Positions 27,701-35,907 of a DNA stretch of 64,000 nt are shown one piece after another. The stretch lies in NCBI GenBank assembly GCA_015522385.1, contig WAMJ01000292.1:1-64000 (forward strand), read 5' to 3'. The notes beneath the pieces are model-generated. The model worked only from the letters and a program-made list of their open reading frames with translations, did not search any database and had not been told where the DNA came from. Origin of the DNA: Candidatus Heimdallarchaeota archaeon. Its GTDB lineage: Archaea > Asgardarchaeota > Heimdallarchaeia > Heimdallarchaeales > Kariarchaeaceae. Positions within the stretch are counted from its first letter, which is position 1. Every line of letters starts with the position of its first letter. A program made the translations under genes and the position numbers.

Positions 27701-30545
27701 CAAACAGAAGTGGACAAGTCCAGACTACGAACGTGACATCACCAGCGTGGCGATATCCGATGCTAACGGCAACGGAGCACCCGAGCTATTCGTGGAGTCG
27801 GATAGAGGTATCGTTCACTCATACGAGGTAGTTGACGTCAATCCAGCAACTGCACCATTTATGAGACCAGGTAGCGGCACTATGGCGAGCCTGAATAGCA
27901 CTGATTCTCTAAACAGTGTAGATACTTACGACATAAATGGAGATGGTATTCTTGATGTCGTCACATCTTCGATCTACGGTAACGTCTATGCGGTAGATGG
28001 TGTGACCAAAGGAGTAATCTGGCAATTTGATAACCCAGTTAATAGCCAGATTGTATTCCCTTATAGGCCAACTGGTGAAATTGTTGAGGACAACGGTAGC
28101 ACCTATTATCTGGTATATGCAAATGATACCATCTATAATCTTGATATCACAACTGGATCACTTCTGGCATCAAGAACATTCTCGTTTGCGATATTAGTCA
28201 CAGACCTGGATGATGTAGATGGCGATGGCTTCATGGATGCAGTTGCTATAAGTGAGGGAGGCCGCATGACCGTGTTCAAAGCATCCGATCTAACAATCCT
28301 TCTGGATGAAATTGTATATACGGCAACGGAAACATATGATGCAATAGGAGATGCAGTCATTGGAAACTTCCTAGAAGAGAATATGACATCAATAGCGTTT
28401 GTATCAGGCTCAGGGAATGTATCCATTGTCAATCCATCAGATGGATCGATTATGTGGTCGACTGTAGAGAATATTTCCTACTATGGGTTAGCAACTCACA
28501 CGCTCCAAAAAGGATACTTTGATGGTGATGAGATGCTCGATCTGTTCATATACGGATCTCCTTATGCTATAGCCGTTAGTCCTTACAAAGGAGGCCAGCT
28601 GTGGAATAGAACTCTCACTGAATTTGGCTCATTTATCAGTGGTTATGAACGGCAGAGAGGAATGGTTGATGTGAATGGAGACAATGTCACGGATATATTC
28701 ATCACACCATTCTCTTCAGATAAGCCCGAATATATAGCCCTTGACGGCCGATCTGGAAATACACTCTACAAATTTGATCTGAACATCGGAAATCGTTTTG
28801 TCACATCTGCAGGTCTAAGACACACCACACTAAGCATTGGTGGTGAGGAAAGACAAGTATTCACTATCTACGCAGGAACTTTCTGGGACAGTGAACCCAG
28901 CTATGTATCCGTAGTAGATGCGGAGAGTGGATTACCTATCGCAACTGCTTTGGTTGACTCTGGTCTGTTTGCAACAGTGGCTAATGACGGTCCACAGCAG
29001 ATCCCCACGATCTATGCTGCAGACTGGTCAGGCAATGTCTCCTTCTTCAAACTATTTGAGGGAGTACCGGAGCCCACAAAACCGACAGATGTCAACAACA
29101 AGATCAACCCATTCATCCAACTCGGAACTGAATTCACAAGGAGGACGGAGTACTTCCTCTTCGACGCCTTTGCAAAAGAAGATCCGACACAGGATGGTAT
29201 CGATGACATTTTCGTCGTAGATGATTACTTCGCGGGAGGTGCAGACACATTCTTGCTGGAGAATGAGCCCGGGTACAATAAAGCAGTCTGGTCTCAAAAC
29301 GATCTAGACTTCGGAAGGTACATGGGTGGCGCATTCATCGCTGATTTCGGTGGATCTGTGCGGTTAGTGGTTCCATACGAATATGTCCTTCTGTCTTTCG
29401 ATATCTACACAGGAGCTATTATGGATAAATGGGACTATTCCCCCGGTGACTTCAACACATGGAATAATCTGGTGATGGAGGTCACGGATTGGGACAATGA
29501 CGGTCTGAACGATGTTGTGTACAGCAGAACAGTCTCCGTTGGAGGATCGTGGTACATTGAATACGGTTGGTTTAACGCTGGGAACTTCCAAGACGGACCA
29601 AAGGCGTTCACACGGCAATCTGGTTTCGTGAAACCATCCTTCATTGTGACTGATCTTGACAGTGACGGTCAGAAGGAACTTGTCACTTTCAGCAGAGCGA
29701 AGTTCAACCAGTTTGTTGGAAACTTGACCATATTCAGTAATCTAGGGATGAATAGGTTCTACGCGCCCTCATTCATTAATCCGAATGATGGGATCATGCC
29801 ATTCTTCCCGATTACTAACCTGCTCTTCAGCACTGGAAAAGTCCTGTACTTCACCATTGACTACAGCGTTTACAACATTCCAGGACTTCCCTTCGATCTC
29901 AGCACCTTCCCGTCGCTGATCCTAGGGTTTGAATGGACTGGTACTGGATTCGCTTGGGCAACTCAGGGTGCTCTTGGTATCAGTGAACTTCCAGGGTTTA
30001 CTCGTGAGATCTTCAATGTCATTGATTCTACGGGTAGAGAGTTCTTGATAGGAGTTGGGCGTAGAGGAGATCTCTACTCACAGGAGATCACCACAAGCTT
30101 TACCCTGAAGCAGATGGGAGTATTCGACTCGCTCGCAGTCCCCTACGCTCGGAAGTATATCGAGTTTGGGAACTTCTGTGGAACGTCGTCATTCTACATG
30201 GTGACTTCTGCCACTAGTGTAGGCTGCTATGACTCATTTGACTTCAGCGGTCCGCTCAACGCCAAGGCAAGTATTGACCTTGATTTCGATATAATCCAAG
30301 ACATCGTCAAGGGAGATCTTGACGATGACAATGTCGATGACCTGATCGTCACATCTCGTGATGGTTTCGTCTGGATTGTGAGCTCTCAAGAAAATGCTTT
30401 GGCCCTAGAGCTACTTGCCCCGCAGAATGTGGTTGAGGAGACGACCGTGGTATCCAACCAGGTGCAGAATGTACCACAGTGGATTTACATCGCTCTCGCA
30501 AGTACCATCAGTCTGGGAACATTGGTCATAAAGAAGAAGGAATAA
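21783..30545 (+). CDS. Giant secreted, membrane-anchored FG-GAP/VCBS-repeat protein
   Basis: A 2920-aa protein with a signal peptide (MKSFLSLVVMMLFIFSSM core, cleavage near ASG) and a single C-terminal membrane helix (about 2895-2913) followed by KKKE. The ectodomain contains at least ten calcium-type blade motifs of the FG-GAP/VCBS kind, e.g. DIDGDGQIELVIAV, DFDNDGDFDLILGF, DLDGDGKNEIIVGD, DVDGDGFMDAVAIS and DLDSDGQKELVTFS, so it should fold into several beta propellers like integrin heads. A PQQ-like propeller part (about 2040-2400) has DGVTKGVIWQFD-type blades. It starts 2 bp after the previous giant gene. GGAGGAG (21768-21774) fits the GTG at 21783; GAGGTGA (21780-21786) fits an ATG at 21792. 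Likely a surface adhesion or binding partner of the first giant protein. Confidence 0.87.
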   Translation: MRIMIRQNKMKSFLSLVVMMLFIFSSMSLASGLNAGQPTNPEITTDRFESQDHDNGIATNPGSVSNDGKYSEDTNVGEFLGDNDQEYTKRWDPWLTKAGINAIATTEDGDMMALASGYLYDDQIHLYRWNYDTDQYDLVSEVGGGVFKSDVTSLAFADTDYNNLTEIIAGSEDGYLYVFEQRHLYDPYTNTENMFDLVWKSPRLGRIFSVIVDDTDRDYRQDIIVGTGDTVRWYEYDTHGSYPFGEDHWIEFKEVFSYKMPSQVTALAITDLEYNGLKEVAVGMRSGEIQLLENNGTNLWINGYPYPIAQDNSYRSIWSNGNLIQRDISDMSGGDIDGDGQIELVIAVQGTGAFVLDEVGGEIAHYRLQRPFEPWESNPKEIYPLDYYADAMLNSSSLFNGTLVSNPNVWYNNNTVSGKYGEPLNYSVTNFMVYPYTSASVMKPDGNVTVFDATNSDAWAIYDMGNDEEGAGNGVPSLWDLQVATTSATNAKLSVSISADGDEWYDVNATYVSYNSLTKSFEIEVDPTLAVMSSLFYRYLKLNLTQGEMKVDYIYTPYINNPIYDALSVEVGPLIFEGDSNPTTVGFIATIDGSILAVGWNTTTSTYEIMWDSWTAERYKLGTNVFDLEMVRQKTRFPAWMDYGSQTFTLDLSSATLPDGGMMMSYTAENFYNYRNERSTEFIVSSSYGNMFVYKQDSPYTAPVYDPDLTNMLFGVSDSISLQTFMSIKRSQGVDYFTASLIPIETRFASEFTKDGVQAGVNTYIDPVLNGYWLFVGSWDGYVAAYDTGSISVTPYINDISVWYLTQSPSDYGAVASNCEGFSFPECAYFSPLVNLTSGIQSLTNMELTGVMDGVFRESSWAPKVSSADFIGSEYQDLVMTNGKVHLLETVLSQNTEKVEPENWVNPADDFKNYLGIDQSKIVYTPPKQELKYVNFQAAINTEFSQYNFVYKSDYFKEINEDSKGRKWTNAQPIDFDNDGDFDLILGFARYQVDIFGIDKKTFGVTYWENQGTSEEPKWVEQKKAMNNNQIGSNFQNERWTEPVLSFNTYSFPDGVIFDPKLGYHPLYKTDLPDVMYMFKTNDGTDFYQGILRGFYADYNARTSLLAATYPEAKRLDINLFNNGQTGLDRKVNYGYHIFETWSNEQELNGWTMSMDSADLDGDGKNEIIVGDFNNNAYVFEHLNNNTFKRAYKTFDLNRTTLTDKSPYAYEQFGGISGTFYRTVFEHAQYLIAGFDLNQNGQNEFVVATGSQIYIFESVRTSVNRIRDDTYQLIRIFDLYDSRALTQMTQEDIVITALTWGNDITRNGKMELIVAVTNALLVLEVDTAPYAYEYSMNGIDPFTSSLFTAEEIFFGDTYDLKGKYDVPGNFILNPDYIISTIIVDDFDRDGRLDLIYAGTDTSSARPIWSGFITGLEWDGSAFVSGFDSEMFADTVEYNPINDLAVMDADYDELFELVIGHSYGVDIYEFTDTDTAVLRDVITSSPHYMLPRRSYFTPPASANGFRIVSRFKDVIRLDSRPIADGFGPNNTIFMAYANWDQGGTIVTNRYNKVSFASSQDDGNTWRNLPGLDLNVDGSTYYYSVDKLSMAETADGSIWLAITLRYNTPTESYSGFQFWRLPIKSTSWTMEYSFTASGQTYGLNEPNPKVVSIANDPTSSSSIWAAFTWGNSAWIQTYKITTAGLVSSSGLDMFWADNNATDPGNYSIYDLDMEYFAYEDGAYRFGMAMSGYINAERLSLDTDIFYANGFFNSTTSKLEFERPQRTFASGIGAYYPSLIRERDTDNLLITFEQPTLRAYGGLFAVWSNTGGREWNGPYDMSHPLGFDLEIWKAFPSPSGETYRVGTSFGGYFLRGFKPQSPVLVPGMNRGFTMTYSVKIQLESPIKYSLCNVGQNHFAEKSSQIASSLQTCNLELNFLANAFNPWSNWSWYDVGKVTDIAVGDSDGDYRQEILVASGKNAHLFEFESNTATEINYKQKWTSPDYERDITSVAISDANGNGAPELFVESDRGIVHSYEVVDVNPATAPFMRPGSGTMASLNSTDSLNSVDTYDINGDGILDVVTSSIYGNVYAVDGVTKGVIWQFDNPVNSQIVFPYRPTGEIVEDNGSTYYLVYANDTIYNLDITTGSLLASRTFSFAILVTDLDDVDGDGFMDAVAISEGGRMTVFKASDLTILLDEIVYTATETYDAIGDAVIGNFLEENMTSIAFVSGSGNVSIVNPSDGSIMWSTVENISYYGLATHTLQKGYFDGDEMLDLFIYGSPYAIAVSPYKGGQLWNRTLTEFGSFISGYERQRGMVDVNGDNVTDIFITPFSSDKPEYIALDGRSGNTLYKFDLNIGNRFVTSAGLRHTTLSIGGEERQVFTIYAGTFWDSEPSYVSVVDAESGLPIATALVDSGLFATVANDGPQQIPTIYAADWSGNVSFFKLFEGVPEPTKPTDVNNKINPFIQLGTEFTRRTEYFLFDAFAKEDPTQDGIDDIFVVDDYFAGGADTFLLENEPGYNKAVWSQNDLDFGRYMGGAFIADFGGSVRLVVPYEYVLLSFDIYTGAIMDKWDYSPGDFNTWNNLVMEVTDWDNDGLNDVVYSRTVSVGGSWYIEYGWFNAGNFQDGPKAFTRQSGFVKPSFIVTDLDSDGQKELVTFSRAKFNQFVGNLTIFSNLGMNRFYAPSFINPNDGIMPFFPITNLLFSTGKVLYFTIDYSVYNIPGLPFDLSTFPSLILGFEWTGTGFAWATQGALGISELPGFTREIFNVIDSTGREFLIGVGRRGDLYSQEITTSFTLKQMGVFDSLAVPYARKYIEFGNFCGTSSFYMVTSATSVGCYDSFDFSGPLNAKASIDLDFDIIQDIVKGDLDDDNVDDLIVTSRDGFVWIVSSQENALALELLAPQNVVEETTVVSNQVQNVPQWIYIALASTISLGTLVIKKKE

Positions 30546-30552
30546 AATCTTT

Positions 30553-30585
30553 AAGGGGGGAGGAAAACCCTTCTTCTATTTCTTT
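30553..30585 (+). terminator. Possible transcription terminator after the giant genes
   Basis: Just after the stop codon, AAGGG and CCCTT arms (30553-30557, 30568-30572) can form a short hairpin, followed by a pyrimidine-rich CTTCTATTTCTTT. Archaeal termination mainly needs the T-rich part, which is present. It is the only obvious candidate at the end of this 15-kb operon. Confidence 0.35.
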
Positions 30586-30706
30586 GAGACTTATCTAAAT
30601 TATCATTTCAAGATTTTCTGAAACTCCCATATTCATTGATTTTTGTATTTATTCAACAGAAAGGATAGTTCTGAGCACACAGTACAGAATTGTGTGAAGA
30701 ACTGAG

Positions 30707-30749
30707 AATTGTATTCTACGTCTTTAGAAATTAAATCTCGAATACAATT
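30707..30749. repeat. Perfect 10-bp inverted repeat between convergent genes
   Basis: AATTGTATTC (30707-30716) and GAATACAATT (30740-30749) are exact reverse complements separated by 23 bp. They lie in the 280-bp gap between the giant operon and the convergent propeller gene, where a bidirectional terminator or RNA stem would be expected. A smaller stem, AACAAT/ATTGTT (30754-30759 and 30767-30772), follows. Confidence 0.4.
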
Positions 30750-30825
30750 ATGCAACAATAGTGAAGATTGTTGAGGTCAAGTTTACCTGTTGAGGTATAG
30801 CTGCTTGTCTAAATCCAAAGATAAA

Positions 30826-31980
30826 TTATTTATTGTCTGGTTTACGCCTCTTCAGGTAAGTCACAATTCCGATTCCTATTACCAGAGCCAGTACAAGAAT
30901 TGCGGTTATCATTTCGAATGCTCTCCCACCGAAAATCAATTGATAAAATGGAACGGAGGTTGAGGTAGACAATGATGATGTCGTGGGGATGTCGATCTCT
31001 CCGAACTGGATTGAAGCGACCACATTCTTTTCAGCAGACGCAAATATCACCTCATTTGTCGAGGGGAGAAATATCATTGAGTTTACAGGTGGAAAGGTTC
31101 CGAAATTCCCGAACTCATCCAGTGTTCCTGCAAGATTGAAATTGTCATCATAGATTTCGTTGGAGCTACCTGAGAACCAATATCCACGCTTAAAGAATAC
31201 AAAGGAATCGGCAGATATTGCAAAATAGGAGCCAAGCGAAGTCACAGTTCTGTTGATTATCCCATAATTATTCTCACCAAGTGCTGATAAAGTTATTATC
31301 TCAGTAGAATCTTTATCAGAGTTGTCTGTGTTGACCGTGAGATATTGGGGGAGACCTGCTTCAGAGTAACTAAACTGCAGGGTACTTGATGAGACATTGG
31401 CCACTGCATTCAAATCAATCTGATTAAGAGTCTGGTCATAGACAAAGATTTGAGGCCCTTCGTATGTCCTATTCGCCCATACAAAAGAGAGGAGAATAGT
31501 GTCTGGTGCTGTGGATCTATCAACTGCAATACTTATCTCCTCACTGGATCCAAACTCCCAAACTGGGATCAGAATTTCCTGCTGAATTTCACCAGACTGG
31601 GTATATGATATGACTTTATTGCCATCAATGACTGAATAGAATAAATCCTCTTCAGTTCTGATCGTCTGATAAATCTCACTCACCACATAAGTAGAAGAGT
31701 TGATAGAGAAAGCATCTATAGTCGAGACGAGGTTCCAGTCATCCAAATCATAAGTTAGAACCCTAGAATTTCCAGAATCGGTAATGACAAGCTCGTTATC
31801 AGTACTATATAGGTGCGATACTCCGTCCAATAGACCCTCTCCGTTTCCAGCCACACCCCAATCACCTATAAAGTGAGACTGGTTGGTCTCATAAGAAATT
31901 GGAGCTGCATTGACTTGAACAACTGAGATTAGAAGAATGAGAAGTGTTGTACGATAGACAACTCGATAAGATGAAATCAT
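30826..31980 (-). CDS. Secreted NHL-like beta-propeller protein with C-terminal membrane anchor (384 aa)
   Basis: The N-terminal signal peptide ends near VNAAP (about residue 27). The ectodomain has a first blade typical of NHL repeats (GDWGVAGNGEGLLDGVSHLYS, then NELVITDSGNSRVLTYDL) and further beta-rich repeats to about residue 325. A Ser/Thr-rich linker (TTSSLSTSTS), a membrane helix (about 354-374) and the basic end YLKRRKPDNK follow. This is the same plan as the two giant proteins and the beta-helix protein at 61.5 kb. It runs convergent to the giant operon and divergent from the FtsX-type permease. A reverse TATA box 27 nt before the ATG indicates a leaderless transcript. Confidence 0.75.
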   Translation of the reverse strand: MISSYRVVYRTTLLILLISVVQVNAAPISYETNQSHFIGDWGVAGNGEGLLDGVSHLYSTDNELVITDSGNSRVLTYDLDDWNLVSTIDAFSINSSTYVVSEIYQTIRTEEDLFYSVIDGNKVISYTQSGEIQQEILIPVWEFGSSEEISIAVDRSTAPDTILLSFVWANRTYEGPQIFVYDQTLNQIDLNAVANVSSSTLQFSYSEAGLPQYLTVNTDNSDKDSTEIITLSALGENNYGIINRTVTSLGSYFAISADSFVFFKRGYWFSGSSNEIYDDNFNLAGTLDEFGNFGTFPPVNSMIFLPSTNEVIFASAEKNVVASIQFGEIDIPTTSSLSTSTSVPFYQLIFGGRAFEMITAILVLALVIGIGIVTYLKRRKPDNK

Positions 31981-32003
31981 CTTGTCACTAAAAATTCAAT
32001 AAG

Positions 32004-32011
32004 ATTTATAA
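32004..32011 (-). promoter_or_regulatory. TATA box of the NHL-like propeller gene
   Basis: TTATAAAT on the minus strand, centred about 27 nt before the ATG at 31980. The preceding TAGGGTAA (minus strand of 32013-32020) reappears near the start of the divergent permease gene (32128-32135), so both promoters may be recognised by one protein. Confidence 0.45.
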
Positions 32012-32141
32012 TTTACCCTACTATACGTAATATATTACCAAATCACATTTAATACAACTCTTGCATCATTTAATTTTATATTTCAATTTCTGTACCTTAT
32101 TCATCACAAATATAAAATATGGAAGGTTAGGGTAATGCGAT

Positions 32142-35042
32142 GTGGATGCTAAGTTAGTTCAGAAGAGTATATTATATTTTATTTTGTCAATACTAGTTCT
32201 ATTTAATCGTTACTGGATATTATTCACTATATCTATCTTAGCGTTAGCTGGCTTAATCATAGCGATATTACGTCATAAGAATAAGAAGAAATTACTTCAT
32301 CTATACCTAAAAATCAACTTCAAGAAATCCATTCTCCTAGTCATACAGTACCTGATTATAATCTTGGTACTGACTCAACTGCAGTATGCATCACTTCAGA
32401 CCTCGACTTACTTCGCTGAACAGTATGATAGAGAGAATTTTGATTCAGGACACATCTTGATCAGGAAACAGCTCCTGTCCAACCCTGAGGGAATTGGTGT
32501 CCAAAATTACGGAGAATTGAAGAAGTACATGCCAACTAACTATTCGATACAACTCCAAGAAACAGAAGATAGATTCGAAATCAAGTACACTTTCGATCAG
32601 ATTTACTATCTAAATGCGCTGATTAGTTGGAAGCTCAAGTATCCGACCACTTTGGAGAATACGGATAATGAGCTCTTGTATGGAAGCGATAGTTTTGACA
32701 TGATCATACTGACAGATTTCGTGAGGAGTTTACTTGAATTTCCAGATGGATTGAACATAGATGACGGTTTGTTCGCGTTTGAGGTCAATAAGACCATTTT
32801 CGGTGAATATGACTACTTCCAATTGGGTAATCTTGACACTGATCAAATTAACCTCACCTCAAGTAAGTCGTCGAATACCCGAGACGTAGTTGCTAAGGTG
32901 AAACTTCTTCAACCTTCAAGTATTGGAAATCTACTGGATATAACAACCAGTATTGGGATAAGTACGAAGAAATTGATCTTGGTCTCACCTACTTATCTCG
33001 AAAGCATCCTCAAACCAGCCTCTATACCAGTAGGCGACTATTTTAGCAGTCTTAGCCTGGCATCAGTAATGTATTTTTCTTCAGATAACCTCTACGGGGA
33101 CATGGATCGAGGAATGGAAATATATCTGACAAAAGACCTATCCTCACTGGGATTCGAGATCATAAAGTCTGAGATACATAGACTCTATACACTTCAGAAG
33201 GATTTGAAGACGAGGTACGATACATTGATTTCGTATCTAACTTCAATTGTTTACCTAATACTTGGGCTTTCTCTGTTCAGAAATTGGATGGCATATGCCT
33301 CGCGGAAGGAGGAAATTTTTGAGTTTTATAGTTCGGACGGATACGACGTAAAACCGCTTGAGGATAGTGCTGACCTCTTCGAGACGTATATTATACATGT
33401 CCCAGGTATCCTGCTTCTATTCATGCTTGGGCTATCTTTCAATAACTTGATCCCTCAGCTATCCTATGTATTATCCCTGTATTTTGTCTACATCGGACTG
33501 GTTTCTATCGTATTCTCCTTCGCAGGAAATAAGCAAACTGAGAATTACAGATATAGGATGAATCGACCCCTTGCTTTAGCTCAGAAATTTGTGATCATTC
33601 TTCTAGTCGCTGTTATCGTCCTGAATATGGTGGTTGATAAGATACCGAATGGAGGTCTTGGTTTTCTAAATACAGATGCATTTATCTTTCTAGAACCTAT
33701 TCTGTTGATTTTGTTCGTGACAATAGCGTTAGGAGATGCATACAGGAAGATTGTAAATATTGTTATCACGGTAGTTCAACGTTTTCCAGGTCATAGATAC
33801 AGGAAAACTCTACTGTCTCTAAAGTACATCAATCATATATCGCTGAAGATGGGGGCAATTTCGATAGCTATCTCTGTAGGAGCTATTCTCCTAAGCCTAC
33901 TACTCCTGACAAGTTCAGTTCAGCAAATCCATGTCATTGAGATTAGAGGAGATCTAGGGGGAGACATGGCAATTGATTTTGCCAACAACGCCCCAGATTT
34001 CTTGGATGGACAGAAAGGAAACCTCTCCGTTTTGGATAATGTCGAATCCTTGATGACAATAGCTGTGATAGAATTTACCGACTACGTTCTATCTGAGGAA
34101 TTTGGCACTGAAGTAAGAGTCACATTGATTGCATACAACATGAGTGAATTGAGATCGTTCTCCACACCAAATTGGAACTTAGATGAAGAACTTGATGGGT
34201 TTGGAGAAAATGATATTCAACTATTCGAGAACTCGATATACACGGATCAGATCATTTCTGAGGGAAGTCTTAATCCCAGGAACCCATCTGTTTTTGGGAA
34301 GAACTTCTTTACTGAAGAACTGGACATGGTACGAGTAAGGGATCAAGACCCAGAAGACGTGTGGGGTTCCTACTGGATAACACAGCAATTGGATGGTCTG
34401 AATGTTCCAGATCGAGTCAATGATGAAGAGAGTATCAGGATCACTGGTTTGATAAGCATGGTACTTGCGAACAGGATCATCGAGTTAAAATCTAGCTTTC
34501 TGAAGAAAACCATCTTGACACTTAATCTACAGGACATAAGACGTACAAGGGAAACCGTCAATGCTATTGAAGTTGAGATAGGGTACAACTCGGAAATTTC
34601 GATATATTCAATTCCTCCACCCGAAAAGTTGACTGATGCCTCTTCGATCTTGTACCCACTGCTACAGACTCAATTCTTGCTCATCTCTTCGATCATACCA
34701 GTCGGATTGTTATCACTATACCAACTTTACACATTCGCTTCTGAAGAGGCTTTGGATCTGATGAGGAACTCACTACAGAACAACTTAGTGCTAAAGAAAT
34801 CTGTTTCTAGAGCATTACTGCTCATAATGGTCAACTATGTTGTCCTGACAACTGCAATGAATCTCATACTCTCATTCTCTTTTAGCAATGCATTCCGGTT
34901 CCTACTTCTCTCATCAAGAAGATATTTGGGGATTGATTTCACGAGGGTTTTTATTGAATTTGGGGTTATGATTCTGATCTCTACATTGTCCATGTATATG
35001 GGATTCAGAAGACAGAATAAGGAGATGATAAGAGATGATTGA
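32142..35042 (+). CDS. FtsX-type ABC transporter permease (966 aa)
   Basis: A large permease with hydrophobic segments near the N-terminus (about 11-80), a soluble outside region (about 90-350), a middle cluster of membrane helices (about 365-600), a second outside region (about 610-800) and three final helices (about 812-835, 862-885, 930-955). The layout matches MacB/LolC-like FtsX permeases with two extracytoplasmic domains, which export or extract lipoproteins, peptides or lipids rather than import solutes. The start is a GTG. It overlaps the first ATPase gene by 8 bp. The nearby surface-protein genes make a role in envelope export or assembly plausible, but this is inference. Confidence 0.75.
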   Translation: MDAKLVQKSILYFILSILVLFNRYWILFTISILALAGLIIAILRHKNKKKLLHLYLKINFKKSILLVIQYLIIILVLTQLQYASLQTSTYFAEQYDRENFDSGHILIRKQLLSNPEGIGVQNYGELKKYMPTNYSIQLQETEDRFEIKYTFDQIYYLNALISWKLKYPTTLENTDNELLYGSDSFDMIILTDFVRSLLEFPDGLNIDDGLFAFEVNKTIFGEYDYFQLGNLDTDQINLTSSKSSNTRDVVAKVKLLQPSSIGNLLDITTSIGISTKKLILVSPTYLESILKPASIPVGDYFSSLSLASVMYFSSDNLYGDMDRGMEIYLTKDLSSLGFEIIKSEIHRLYTLQKDLKTRYDTLISYLTSIVYLILGLSLFRNWMAYASRKEEIFEFYSSDGYDVKPLEDSADLFETYIIHVPGILLLFMLGLSFNNLIPQLSYVLSLYFVYIGLVSIVFSFAGNKQTENYRYRMNRPLALAQKFVIILLVAVIVLNMVVDKIPNGGLGFLNTDAFIFLEPILLILFVTIALGDAYRKIVNIVITVVQRFPGHRYRKTLLSLKYINHISLKMGAISIAISVGAILLSLLLLTSSVQQIHVIEIRGDLGGDMAIDFANNAPDFLDGQKGNLSVLDNVESLMTIAVIEFTDYVLSEEFGTEVRVTLIAYNMSELRSFSTPNWNLDEELDGFGENDIQLFENSIYTDQIISEGSLNPRNPSVFGKNFFTEELDMVRVRDQDPEDVWGSYWITQQLDGLNVPDRVNDEESIRITGLISMVLANRIIELKSSFLKKTILTLNLQDIRRTRETVNAIEVEIGYNSEISIYSIPPPEKLTDASSILYPLLQTQFLLISSIIPVGLLSLYQLYTFASEEALDLMRNSLQNNLVLKKSVSRALLLIMVNYVVLTTAMNLILSFSFSNAFRFLLLSSRRYLGIDFTRVFIEFGVMILISTLSMYMGFRRQNKEMIRDD

Positions 35043-35907
35043 GCTGATCGATCTTACCAAGATTTATCTTGGACCGAATGGTAGGTTAGAGGAAAATGTA
35101 CAGGCATTGAGCAATATCACGCTAAAGGTCAGAGAGGGAGATGTAGTCGCCATTACAGGAGAGAGTGGATCCGGTAAGACCACACTGCTGAACATACTGG
35201 CCTCAAGGATGGAACCAACAACTGGGTCGGTACTTATCAATAATATCCCCATCCACATGCTCCCCATGCAAGAGCTACAAGAATACTGGAGATCAAAGGT
35301 GCACTACATTCATCAGAACATGAGAGAAAACCTCCAGTACGACCTGACAGTCAATGAGAACTATGAGATATTCGAGATATTATCAGATTCCATCGATCAA
35401 GATGTTCTCAGAAAATATACCTCTGATTTGGGTATTGAGAAATTGCTAGACACAAAGGTGCAGTACCTTTCTGGTGGTGAGAAGCAGATGGTCTGCCTTG
35501 GAATTGCCATGGCAAAAAACATTGAATTGCTTATCCTCGATGAACCCACCAGTGCCTTAGATGAAATCAACAAGCATGTAGTGATCGAGAAGATTATCCA
35601 GAAATGTAGGGAGAACAATATTACCCTTATTTACACAAGCCATGATCCTGAAATCTCACAATATGCAGACGTTATTATTGGTATCAATCACGGTCGTTTC
35701 GACCGAATACTGAAGGGGCAAATTAGTAAATCAAATGTCAAAGAATTGGTACAAGGTATCTATCACGAGGTTCCTGTTGACAGTAAAGGAGCAATCCATC
35801 TCCCTAGATTTGTAATTGAGAAATTGGAAATAGGAGAAATGGTTGAGATTAGGTTGGAAGAGGATCATCTCAGGATATATCCAATAAAGGAGGAGAGGAA
35901 TCAATGA
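35035..35907 (+). CDS. ABC transporter ATPase with C-terminal AbrB-like domain (290 aa)
   Basis: A complete ABC ATPase of the LolD/MacB group: Walker A GESGSGKTTLLN (about 40-51), Q-loop YIHQNM, signature LSGGEKQ (about 143-149), Walker B LLILDEPTSALDE (about 163-175) and switch His in YTSHDPE. After about residue 235 comes an extra piece, PVDSKGAIHLPRFVIEKLEI then GEMVEIRLEEDHLRIYPI, which matches the swapped-hairpin AbrB/SpoVT pattern (G-x-I-x-L/I-P, then G-x-x-V/E-I, then a beta hairpin). Such domains normally bind DNA or mediate dimerisation and are not a usual part of this ATPase family. It overlaps the permease and the second ATPase, so all three are one operon. Confidence 0.85.
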   Translation: MIELIDLTKIYLGPNGRLEENVQALSNITLKVREGDVVAITGESGSGKTTLLNILASRMEPTTGSVLINNIPIHMLPMQELQEYWRSKVHYIHQNMRENLQYDLTVNENYEIFEILSDSIDQDVLRKYTSDLGIEKLLDTKVQYLSGGEKQMVCLGIAMAKNIELLILDEPTSALDEINKHVVIEKIIQKCRENNITLIYTSHDPEISQYADVIIGINHGRFDRILKGQISKSNVKELVQGIYHEVPVDSKGAIHLPRFVIEKLEIGEMVEIRLEEDHLRIYPIKEERNQ

